A stretch of DNA of 11,933 nt, from NCBI GenBank assembly GCA_007116445.1, contig SKIM01000013.1:1-11933 (forward strand), written 5' to 3'. The position numbers were made by a program, and so were the translations under genes. This DNA is from Natronohydrobacter sp. GTDB taxonomy: Bacteria > Pseudomonadota > Alphaproteobacteria > Rhodobacterales > Rhodobacteraceae. Each line of letters opens with the position of its first letter. Position 1 is the first letter of the stretch. Positions 1 to 6,112 of the stretch are shown here, one piece after another. The notes under the pieces are model-generated. The model had not been told where the DNA came from. It made no database searches and was given only the letters and a program-made list of their open reading frames with translations.

Positions 1-81
1 GGCCAGCGCGCGCTGGGCGGCGGGCGGCAGGGCGGCGCGGCGCGCGGCCTCGGACATCTCGGGCGTATGCTTGTCGCTCAT
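1..81 (-). CDS. DUF1674 / SDHAF4-like protein, N-terminal part (cut by window edge)
   Basis: Only the first 27 codons lie in the window, reading leftward from an ATG at 81-79. The peptide begins MSDKHTPEMSEAARRAALPP and continues AAQRALA. The acidic/Ala-rich start followed by LPPAAQRALA is typical of the small DUF1674 proteins of Alphaproteobacteria, relatives of mitochondrial succinate dehydrogenase assembly factor 4, which binds flavinylated SdhA. The diagnostic C-terminal part lies outside the window, so the family call rests on this short N-terminus and on the familiar arrangement of a DUF1674 gene divergent from rsmB. An AAGG at 94-91 lies 9 nt upstream of the start and could be the Shine-Dalgarno. 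The gene is partial only because of the window boundary. Confidence 0.65.
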   Translation of the reverse strand, partial: MSDKHTPEMSEAARRAALPPAAQRALA

Positions 82-90
82 CGGGCAGCA

Positions 91-142
91 CCTTGTCATC
101 TCGCTTGCCCCTGATATACCGCCCGCGCGCCCCTCGACAAGG
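91..142. promoter_or_regulatory. Mirror-symmetric divergent promoter region with 7-bp inverted repeat
   Basis: CCTTGTC (91-97) and GACAAGG (136-142) form a perfect inverted repeat centred exactly on the self-complementary TATA at 115-118. Rightward, TTGTCA (93-98), a 16-nt spacer and TATACC (115-120) resemble a sigma-70 promoter for rsmB. Leftward, TTGTCG (140-135), a 16-nt spacer and TATATC (118-113) resemble one for the DUF1674 gene. The two -10 boxes overlap, so both promoters could not be occupied at once. The AAGG of each arm also sits 9-10 nt upstream of the start codon on its far side, where it could act as a ribosome binding site. The sequence matches are seen directly; promoter activity is inferred. 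Confidence 0.45.
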
Positions 143-152
143 TTTCACCGCC

Positions 153-1427
153 ATGCCCGCCCCTACCTCGCTTGCCCCTCGCGCTGCCGCGCTCGGCCTT
201 GTTCGGCAGGTGCTGGACACAGGCCGCAGCCTGTCCGAGGTGTTGAGCAAACCACCGCAGGACTTCGCATCGCTGCCCACGGCCGACAAAGCGCGCGCGC
301 AGCGGCTGGCGCTGAGCCTCTTTCGCCATGCCGGTCGGGCCGATCATCACCTGCGCGGTGCGATGCGCAAACACCCGCCCGACCCAGTGCGCTGGGTCCT
401 GCGGTTGGCGCTGATCGAAATCCATGTCGAGGGTGCCGCGCCGCATGGTGCGATTCATGACGCCGTCGACCTCACGCGCAGGGCCGGGCACCCGAAGCTT
501 GCGGGGCTGGTCAATGCGGTGCTGCGCGGGCTGGCAGAGGGGCTGGACTGGCAGGCAGGCCCGGTGCCCCGCCTGCCCGACTGGCTGCGCGGGGCGCTGC
601 AGAATGCCTATGGCGCGAAGGTGACACAGGCCATCGAGGCCGCGCATCTGGTGCCGACACCGCTGGATCTGACCCTGCGCGGGCCGTGCCCCGAGGGGCT
701 GGCGGGCGAGTTGCTGCCCACCGGCAGCCTGCGGCTTCACGACCCCGGCCAGATCAGCGCCTTGCCCGGCTATGCCGAAGGCGCGTGGTGGGTGCAGGAT
801 GCGGCGGCCGCCCTGCCCGCCCGGCTGCTGTCGGATATGGCGGGCGCGCGGGTGCTGGACCTCTGCGCGGCGCCAGGCGGCAAAACCATGCAACTTGCCG
901 CGATGGGGATGGAGGTCACCGCGCTCGACATTTCCGCCGCGCGCATGGCGCGGCTGCGCGACAATCTGACCCGCACCGGGCTGCAGGCTGAACTGGTTGT
1001 CGCCGACGCGCTCGACTGGCGACCCGACACCCCGTTTGACGCGATCCTGCTGGATGCGCCCTGTTCCGCCACCGGCACGATCCGACGCCACCCGGAACTG
1101 CCTTTCCTGCGCAAGCGCGAGCAGGTCACGCAGTTGCGGGCGTTGCAGGCGGCGCTGCTCGACCGTGCGCTGGACCCCGCGCAGGGGCTGCTGCGCGCAG
1201 GCGGGCGCGTTGTCTATTGCACCTGCTCGCTGCTGCCCTCCGAGGGCGAGGACCAGATCCGCGCAGCCCTTGGCCGCCACCCCGCTCGCGCTCTGCCCGC
1301 AGATCTGCCCGAACTGCCCGCCGCATGGCGAACAACCGAAGGAGGGCTGCGCACGCGCCCCGATTTCTGGCCCGAACGGGGCGGGATTGACGGGTTTTTC
1401 ATCGCTGCCCTGCAACATGAGGGATGA
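153..1427 (+). CDS. rsmB: 16S rRNA (cytosine-967-C5)-methyltransferase RsmB
   Basis: A 424-residue protein from the ATG at 153. RsmB uses S-adenosylmethionine to methylate C5 of C967 (E. coli numbering) in 16S rRNA in the cytoplasm. The N-terminal ~130 residues look like the NusB-like RNA-binding domain of the family. The C-terminal half is the Rossmann methyltransferase: DLCAAPGGKT (236-245) is the SAM-binding motif, DAPCSATG carries Cys304, and CTCS carries Cys358. These correspond to the two active-site cysteines of m5C RNA methyltransferases (E. coli Cys325 and nucleophile Cys375). Length matches the family. An in-frame ATG at 93 would add 20 non-conserved residues and would lie upstream of the predicted promoter -10, so I prefer 153, preceded by AAGG at 139-142. 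It is divergent from the DUF1674 gene and followed by a 119-bp gap. Confidence 0.95.
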   Translation: MPAPTSLAPRAAALGLVRQVLDTGRSLSEVLSKPPQDFASLPTADKARAQRLALSLFRHAGRADHHLRGAMRKHPPDPVRWVLRLALIEIHVEGAAPHGAIHDAVDLTRRAGHPKLAGLVNAVLRGLAEGLDWQAGPVPRLPDWLRGALQNAYGAKVTQAIEAAHLVPTPLDLTLRGPCPEGLAGELLPTGSLRLHDPGQISALPGYAEGAWWVQDAAAALPARLLSDMAGARVLDLCAAPGGKTMQLAAMGMEVTALDISAARMARLRDNLTRTGLQAELVVADALDWRPDTPFDAILLDAPCSATGTIRRHPELPFLRKREQVTQLRALQAALLDRALDPAQGLLRAGGRVVYCTCSLLPSEGEDQIRAALGRHPARALPADLPELPAAWRTTEGGLRTRPDFWPERGGIDGFFIAALQHEG

Positions 1428-1456
1428 ATGTCGCGAGCGAAGGGGACCGGCTGCAT

Positions 1457-1489
1457 TACAGGACATGACAGCCACGCGCCTGCCCTGTA
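1457..1489. repeat. Imperfectly spaced inverted repeat in the rsmB/heparinase-like gap
   Basis: TACAGG (1457-1462) and CCTGTA (1484-1489) are perfectly complementary arms 21 nt apart in the 119-bp non-coding gap 1428-1546. Just after it is a 7-bp direct repeat AGAGTGC with a period of 9 bp (1490-1505). There is no T-tract, so this is not an intrinsic terminator of the usual kind. It could be an operator or a chance match. I could not recognise a convincing sigma-70 promoter for the downstream gene in the same gap. Confidence 0.25.
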
Positions 1490-1546
1490 GAGAGTGCGCA
1501 GAGTGCCTCGTCGCCAACGGGGTTGGAAAGTCAAGGCAAGGGTAAC

Positions 1547-3292
1547 GTGAGTAAACGCAGCGCGTCGGGCGCATTTCCTGTCCGTCTGATAGACCGCGTA
1601 CTGGCGCGATGGCTGCTCGGTCGCACCCGACCCAGTATGCTGAGCTCGCAGCCCGAACCGCGCGCGGTCGGGCAGTTTGCGCGCGGCCAGCAGATGCTGG
1701 CGGGCAATTTCCTGATGGCGGGCGAGTTGCTCAGCACCCCGGGGCGCGTACCGTTCGACGCGCAAAGCGCCGCCGCGCTCGAGGCGCTGCACGGATTTGT
1801 CTGGCTCGACGATCTGGCCGCCGTGGGCAATGCAAGGGCGCGCGCACTGGCACAGACCGGGCTGGAGGAGTGGTTCGTCAGATTCGGTAATGGGCGCGGG
1901 CCGGGCTGGACACCGGGGCTTGTCGGTCGGCGTTCGATTCGCTGGATCGTGCATGCGGTCTTTCTGATGCAGGGAATGGTCCCGGCGCGGCAGGAGCATT
2001 TCCTGCGCGCGCTGGCCCAGCATGCCGGACTGCTGACGCGGCGCGCGGGGCGCGCGCCTGCCGGGTTGCCGCGGCTCGAGGCGCAGGTGGGGCTGCTCTT
2101 TGCCACGCTCGCGCTTGAGGGGATGGAGGCGCGCGTACCGCAGGCATGTGCTTCCGTGCTGGCCGCCGCAGAAGGCCAGATTCAGGCCGATGGCGGTATT
2201 GCCACACGCAACCCGGAAGAATTGCTGCAGGTTTTCGAGCTTCTTGCCTGGGCCGCGCAGGCGCTGGCAGACCATGACAAGCCGGTCAACGCGCAGCTTG
2301 GCGGGTTGCTTGACCGCGTCGCCGGGGCCTTGCGCGTGCTGCGCCACGCCGATGGCGGGCTGGCGCGGTTTCACGGCGGCGGGCGCGGGGCCGAGGGGGT
2401 GCTGGCCACCGCACTCGGCATTCATGGCGATCTGCGAGACCAGCCGACCCGGCCACACGCTGATCAGGTGATGGGCTATGCGAGACTGGCTGCCGGGCGT
2501 TGCACGGTCCTGATAGACGCAGCACCCCCGCCGCTGAAGGTCGCGCCGGGGCAGGCCCACGCCTCGACACTTGCCTTCGAGATGACCTCGAACCGGCGTC
2601 CGGTGGTCGTGTCTTGCGGTGACGGGCGCAGTTTCGGGCCGGAATGGCACCGCGCCAGTCGCGCCACAGCCTCGCATTCGACACTGGCCTTCGAGGGCTA
2701 TTCGTCGGCCCGCTTTGCCCGCACGCACAAGGCGCTGGCCACGCTGGCGGACGGTCCGCGCGCGGTGGGGCGCGAGTTTCGCCACGCGCCCCATGCCCGC
2801 GCGGTCGCGCTCAGCCATGACGGCTATGTTGCCAGCCACGGGCTGGAGCATCTGCGCTACCTTGATCTTTCGGCAGACGGTCGTGTGTTGGCGGGCGAGG
2901 ATGTCCTGCTCGCCACAACGCGCGCCGAAAAGCACCGCTTCAGCGAGGTTCTGGCCCGCACCAACGGCGCAGGCCTGCCCTTTGCGTTGCGCTTTCATCT
3001 GCACCCCGAGGCCGAACCCTCGCTGGACATGAACGGAACCGCCGTCTCGATCGGGCTGCGCTCGGGCGAGATCTGGGTATTCCGTGCCAGCGGACTGGCG
3101 CTGGAGCTGGCCCCGTCGGTCTATCTGGAAAAAGGCCGTTTGAAACCCCGCCCAAGCCAGCAGATCGTGTTGTCCTCGCGCGCCCAAGACTATACGACGC
3201 GCATCATCTGGAGCTTCGCCAAGGCGCAGGACACACCCACTGCGCTGCGCGACCTGGCAACCGACGAGCCGCTCTTGCTGCAGGACCTGTAA
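1547..3292 (+). CDS. Heparinase II/III-family protein
   Basis: A 581-residue protein from the GTG at 1547, with AAGGG at 1538-1542 as a ribosome binding site. The in-frame TTG at 1523 is less likely because that site would then lie inside the gene. The N-terminal ~300 residues are helix-rich and resemble the alpha/alpha toroid of polysaccharide lyases, with the familiar RNPEELLQVF (221-230). The C-terminal half matches the heparinase II/III beta-sandwich domain (Pfam PF07940): PGQAHASTLAFE (334-345), then HSTLAFEGYSSARF (377-390). Family enzymes cleave uronic-acid polysaccharides by beta-elimination. Here the usual H-A-D of that motif reads H-A-S, and there is no signal peptide or membrane segment: the N-terminus is Arg-rich and amphipathic. 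Enzyme activity, substrate and location are therefore uncertain. purH starts 21 bp after its stop, suggesting co-transcription. Confidence 0.85.
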   Translation: MSKRSASGAFPVRLIDRVLARWLLGRTRPSMLSSQPEPRAVGQFARGQQMLAGNFLMAGELLSTPGRVPFDAQSAAALEALHGFVWLDDLAAVGNARARALAQTGLEEWFVRFGNGRGPGWTPGLVGRRSIRWIVHAVFLMQGMVPARQEHFLRALAQHAGLLTRRAGRAPAGLPRLEAQVGLLFATLALEGMEARVPQACASVLAAAEGQIQADGGIATRNPEELLQVFELLAWAAQALADHDKPVNAQLGGLLDRVAGALRVLRHADGGLARFHGGGRGAEGVLATALGIHGDLRDQPTRPHADQVMGYARLAAGRCTVLIDAAPPPLKVAPGQAHASTLAFEMTSNRRPVVVSCGDGRSFGPEWHRASRATASHSTLAFEGYSSARFARTHKALATLADGPRAVGREFRHAPHARAVALSHDGYVASHGLEHLRYLDLSADGRVLAGEDVLLATTRAEKHRFSEVLARTNGAGLPFALRFHLHPEAEPSLDMNGTAVSIGLRSGEIWVFRASGLALELAPSVYLEKGRLKPRPSQQIVLSSRAQDYTTRIIWSFAKAQDTPTALRDLATDEPLLLQDL

Positions 3293-3305
3293 GCACCGAC
3301 AATTC

Positions 3306-3310
3306 AAGGA
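3306..3310 (+). promoter_or_regulatory. purH Shine-Dalgarno deciding between two tandem ATGs
   Basis: AAGGA lies 3 nt before the ATG at 3314 and 6 nt before the adjacent ATG at 3317. The 6-nt spacing is the more usual, so I favour 3317 as the start. The two products differ by one Met only. Confidence 0.6.
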
Positions 3311-3316
3311 TCGATG

Positions 3317-4906
3317 ATGACCGACCTAGCCCCGATGAAACGCGCCCTGATCTCCGTCTCGGACAAGACCGGGTTGATCGACCTTGGCAAGGCGCTGACC
3401 GCGCGCAATATCGCGCTGGTCTCGACGGGGGGCACCGCCAGCGCCCTGCGCGAGGCCGGGTTGCGCGTGCAGGATGTCTCGGACCTGACCAGTTATCCCG
3501 AGATGATGGATGGCCGCGTCAAAACGCTGCACCCGGTCGTGCATGGGGGGCTGCTGGCGCTGCGCGACAACGAGGCGCATCAGGGTGCCATGCAGGCGCA
3601 CGGGATCGAGGCCATCGACCTTCTGGTGGTCAATCTCTACCCGTTCGAGGCCACGGTGGCACTCGGCGCGGGCTTCGATCTGGCCATCGAGAATATCGAC
3701 ATCGGCGGGCCTGCGATGATTCGTGCCGCCGCCAAGAATCATCGTTTCGTGACCGTGGTGACCGACCCAGAGGATTACATCCCGCTGCTGTCAGAGCTTG
3801 ACGCACAGGACGGGCGCACGCGGCTGGCTTTCCGCAAGACGCTGGCGCAGCGCGCCTATGCCCGCACCGCGGCCTATGACGCCGCTGTCTCGACCTGGAT
3901 GGCCGGTGCCATAAATGCCCAGGCGCCCCGCAGGCGCGCTTTTGCCGGCACGCTGGCGCAGAAGCTGCGCTATGGCGAGAACCCGCATCAGGCGGCGGCA
4001 TTTTACCGCGACGGCACCGACCGGCCCGGCGTGGCTACGGCCAAGCAGCATCAGGGCAAGGAGCTGAGCTACAACAATATCAACGACACCGATGCCGCGT
4101 TTGAACTGGTTTCCGAGTTTCCGCCTGCCGAAGGTCCAGCCTGCGCCATCATCAAGCACGCCAACCCCTGCGGCGTGGCGCGCGGGGCGACACTGGCCGA
4201 AGCCTATGCGCGTGCGCATGATTGCGACCGGACCTCGGCCTTTGGTGGCATCGTTGCGCTGAACTCGAAACTTGATCTGACGACCGCCAAGGCGATCGCC
4301 GAGATCTTCACCGAGGTCGTGATCGCCCCCGGCGCTGATGCCGATGCAATAGCGCATTTCGCCTCGAAAAAGAACCTGCGGCTGCTGACAACACCGGGGC
4401 TTGCCAATCCAGCCCTGCCCGGACTGGCTTTCCGGCAGGTTTCGGGCGGATTCTTGGTGCAGGACCGCGACAACGGGCAGATCAATGCCGAGGATTTGCG
4501 CGTTGTCACGAAGCGCGCGCCAACCGAAGCCGAACTGGCCGATCTGCTTTTTGCGTGGAGAGTGGCCAAGCATGTCAAGTCGAACGCGATTGTCTATGTG
4601 AAGGATCAGGCGACCGTCGGAGTGGGCGCGGGGCAAATGAGCCGGATCGATTCGACCCGCATCGCCGCGCAGAAGGCCCGCGACATGGCCGAGGTGCTGG
4701 GCCTGTCCGAGCCGCTGACGAAAGGCTCGGTCGTGGCGTCGGATGCCTTCTTTCCCTTTGCCGACGGGCTGATCGCCGCCGCCGAAGCCGGGGCGACAGC
4801 CCTGATTCAGCCCGGCGGCTCGATGCGCGACGCCGAGGTGATCGCCGCCGCCGACGCGGCAGGGCTGGCGATGGTCTTCACCGGCCAGCGCCATTTTCGC
4901 CACTGA
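3317..4906 (+). CDS. purH: Bifunctional AICAR formyltransferase / IMP cyclohydrolase PurH
   Basis: A 529-residue protein (530 from the ATG at 3314), the normal length for PurH. It catalyses the last two steps of de novo purine synthesis in the cytosol: formylation of AICAR by 10-formyl-tetrahydrofolate, then ring closure to IMP. The N-terminal ~200 residues are the MGS-like cyclohydrolase domain, with SDKTGL, STGGTA and KTLHPVVHGGLLA (69-81). The AICAR transformylase domain follows, with LRYGENPHQ (217-225), KHANPCGVA carrying the catalytic Lys280-His281 pair, SAFGGIVALN, and the conserved end ASDAFFPFADGL and IQPGGSMRD. All key motifs are intact. It sits 21 bp after the heparinase-like gene and 12 bp before lspA, so these three genes probably share a transcript. 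No purine-responsive operator or riboswitch is visible in the 21-bp gap. Confidence 0.98.
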   Translation: MTDLAPMKRALISVSDKTGLIDLGKALTARNIALVSTGGTASALREAGLRVQDVSDLTSYPEMMDGRVKTLHPVVHGGLLALRDNEAHQGAMQAHGIEAIDLLVVNLYPFEATVALGAGFDLAIENIDIGGPAMIRAAAKNHRFVTVVTDPEDYIPLLSELDAQDGRTRLAFRKTLAQRAYARTAAYDAAVSTWMAGAINAQAPRRRAFAGTLAQKLRYGENPHQAAAFYRDGTDRPGVATAKQHQGKELSYNNINDTDAAFELVSEFPPAEGPACAIIKHANPCGVARGATLAEAYARAHDCDRTSAFGGIVALNSKLDLTTAKAIAEIFTEVVIAPGADADAIAHFASKKNLRLLTTPGLANPALPGLAFRQVSGGFLVQDRDNGQINAEDLRVVTKRAPTEAELADLLFAWRVAKHVKSNAIVYVKDQATVGVGAGQMSRIDSTRIAAQKARDMAEVLGLSEPLTKGSVVASDAFFPFADGLIAAAEAGATALIQPGGSMRDAEVIAAADAAGLAMVFTGQRHFRH

Positions 4907-4918
4907 AGCGAGGGCAGG

Positions 4919-5401
4919 ATGCGAGTCGCGACCGGGACGCTATTGGTGACACTCATCGCGGATCAGGCCAGCAAATGGGCCGTGATCGACCGCATGGCGC
5001 TGGATCAGCGGCTCTACATCCCGGTATTCGACCCCTATCTGAATTTCGTGATGGCCTGGAATACCGGCATCAATTTCGGCCTGTTCGGTTCGGATAGTGA
5101 CCTGGCGCGCGTCGTCCTGATCGCGATTGCGCTGGCCATCTGCGCGCTGGTCTGGGTCTGGGTGCGCCGTGATGGGGCAGGTCGCTGGATGCAGTTTGGC
5201 GCGGGACTGTTGATCGGGGGCGCACTGGGCAATGTCATCGACCGCATCCGCTTCGGGGCGGTCGCCGATTTCATCAACATGTCTTGTTGCGGGATCAGAA
5301 ATCCGTATGCTTTCAACATCGCGGATGTGGCGGTCTTTGCAGGGGCATTTGTGCTGATTGTGTTTTCCGGTCGCAGCCGTCAGACAGACAGGATGCCGTG
5401 A
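4919..5401 (+). CDS. lspA: Lipoprotein signal peptidase LspA (signal peptidase II)
   Basis: A 160-residue inner-membrane aspartyl protease that removes the signal peptide from diacylglyceryl-modified prolipoproteins, cutting just before the lipid-bearing Cys. Hydrophobic stretches at about 5-14, 64-82, 92-105 and 134-149 match the four transmembrane helices of the family. The two catalytic aspartates are Asp108 in NVIDR and Asp136 in FNIADVAVF; NFVMAWNTGINFG (42-54) and GAVADFIN are other conserved family segments. The ATG at 4919 is preceded by GAGGG (4910-4914). It starts 12 bp after purH, so translation probably depends on the purH transcript. It is followed by a gene for a lipoprotein, a likely substrate. 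The tail after 150 (GRSRQTDRMP) is short and basic. Confidence 0.97.
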   Translation: MRVATGTLLVTLIADQASKWAVIDRMALDQRLYIPVFDPYLNFVMAWNTGINFGLFGSDSDLARVVLIAIALAICALVWVWVRRDGAGRWMQFGAGLLIGGALGNVIDRIRFGAVADFINMSCCGIRNPYAFNIADVAVFAGAFVLIVFSGRSRQTDRMP

Positions 5402-5426
5402 AATCGCCGAAACCGGTGGGCAGGGC

Positions 5427-5455
5427 GTGACGCGGGCGCATGAATGCGCTAAGAG
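5427..5455 (+). promoter_or_regulatory. Weak candidate promoter and palindrome upstream of the DUF3035 gene
   Basis: The 87-bp gap 5402-5488 contains GTGACG (5427-5432) and TAAGAG (5450-5455) 17 nt apart, a weak sigma-70-like pair (4 of 6 and 3 of 6 matches). Between them lies a palindrome, GCGCAT-GA-ATGCGC (5436-5449), which fills most of the spacer. A protein binding there would compete with RNA polymerase. Promoter function is inferred from position only. Confidence 0.3.
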
Positions 5456-5488
5456 CAGGGCACAAGGCCGAGTTTGAAGGGGGTCTCG

Positions 5489-6010
5489 ATGGCAATCAGG
5501 CAGGTGATCTTCGCCGCTTTGGGCGTGGCGATTCTTTCGCTCGCGGCCTGTTCGAGTTCCGATGAGCCCATCCTGATGCACGCGGGTTCGGAAACGCGCG
5601 GTCCCGACGAGTTCAGCATCGTCCCCACCCGCCCGCTGGAAATGCCCCCCAGTCTCAGCGCCTTGCCCGAGCCCAATCCCGGTGGCATGAACCGGGTCGA
5701 TCCGCAGCCGCGCGCCGATATCGCGCGCGCGCTGGGCGGCAGCCCGGAGCGGGCGACGGCCGGTGGCGGGGTCGATGGCGGCATCGTTAACCATGTCAGC
5801 CGCTTTGGCCGTGATACAGCCATCCGCGATCAGCTCGCCGCCGAGGACTTGGAGTTCCGCCGCCGCAACCGGGGGCGGCTGTTGGAACGCTGGTTTGGGG
5901 TCAATGTCTATCACAATGCCTATCAGGGCATGTGGCTGGACAAATATGCCGAGCTGGAACGCTGGCGCCGCGCGGGCGTGCGCACGCCGAGTGCTCCGCC
6001 CGAGGAATAA
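5489..6010 (+). CDS. DUF3035-family outer-membrane lipoprotein
   Basis: A 173-residue predicted lipoprotein from the ATG at 5489, with GAAGGGGG (5476-5483) 5 nt upstream. An in-frame TTG at 5474 would overlap that site and is unlikely. The signal peptide ends in the lipobox L18-A19-A20-C21, so Cys21 would be lipidated and cut by LspA, encoded just upstream. Residue +2 is Ser rather than Asp, which favours sorting to the outer membrane. The mature part is proline-rich and low in hydrophobicity (GPDEFSIVPTRPLEMPPSL), then ends in a conserved segment with EDLEFRRRNRGRLLERWFG and a Tyr-rich stretch. This pattern matches DUF3035 proteins of Rhodobacterales, whose function is unknown to me. It is probably structural or envelope-related; no catalytic motif is visible. 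Confidence 0.85.
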   Translation: MAIRQVIFAALGVAILSLAACSSSDEPILMHAGSETRGPDEFSIVPTRPLEMPPSLSALPEPNPGGMNRVDPQPRADIARALGGSPERATAGGGVDGGIVNHVSRFGRDTAIRDQLAAEDLEFRRRNRGRLLERWFGVNVYHNAYQGMWLDKYAELERWRRAGVRTPSAPPEE

Positions 6011-6041
6011 CGCTGATCACACAGGCCGCCATGTCCGGACA

Positions 6042-6061
6042 CAAGCGCGTGGGAGCGCTTG
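6042..6061. terminator. Hairpin between the DUF3035 gene and the M16 pair (terminator or operator)
   Basis: CAAGCGC (6042-6048) and GCGCTTG (6055-6061) form a perfect 7-bp stem with a 6-nt loop, 32 nt after the DUF3035 stop codon. There is no U-tract after it, so it is not a classical intrinsic terminator. It may slow or end transcription, protect the upstream mRNA 3' end, or bind a dimeric regulator. A TTGAAA (6059-6064) at its right edge could be the -35 of a promoter for the M16 genes, but I see no good -10 at the right distance. Confidence 0.4.
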
Positions 6062-6101
6062 AAACCTGCGCGTGACAAGGTAACTCTGCTGCAAGTTCAC
6101 C

Positions 6102-6106
6102 GGAGG
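6102..6106 (+). promoter_or_regulatory. Strong Shine-Dalgarno fixing the M16 zinc-peptidase start
   Basis: GGAGG lies 6 nt before the ATG at 6113. This selects 6113 over the in-frame upstream start at 6059, which would put 18 extra residues in front of a clear signal peptide. Confidence 0.8.
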
Positions 6107-6112
6107 TCACCC

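Noticed and set aside
1428..1490. A 20-codon frame starting right after the rsmB stop (TGA followed by ATG).
   Set aside because: It has no Shine-Dalgarno of its own beyond the end of rsmB, no recognisable peptide features, and is short enough to occur by chance. It stays as unassigned intergenic sequence.
2040..2058. GCGCGC-rich inverted repeat inside the heparinase-like gene.
   Set aside because: The arms are short runs of alternating G and C, expected by chance at this base composition, and their position has no relation to a gene or domain boundary.
96..3307. Long open frames on the minus strand opposite rsmB and the heparinase-like gene (492 and 697 codons).
   Set aside because: They are shadows typical of high-GC DNA. 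Their peptides are rich in Arg, Gln, His and Pro without family motifs, while the opposite strand encodes clear conserved proteins.
3791..4903. A 370-codon minus-strand frame opposite purH.
   Set aside because: It lies entirely inside purH, whose motifs are intact, and its translation shows no domain signature.
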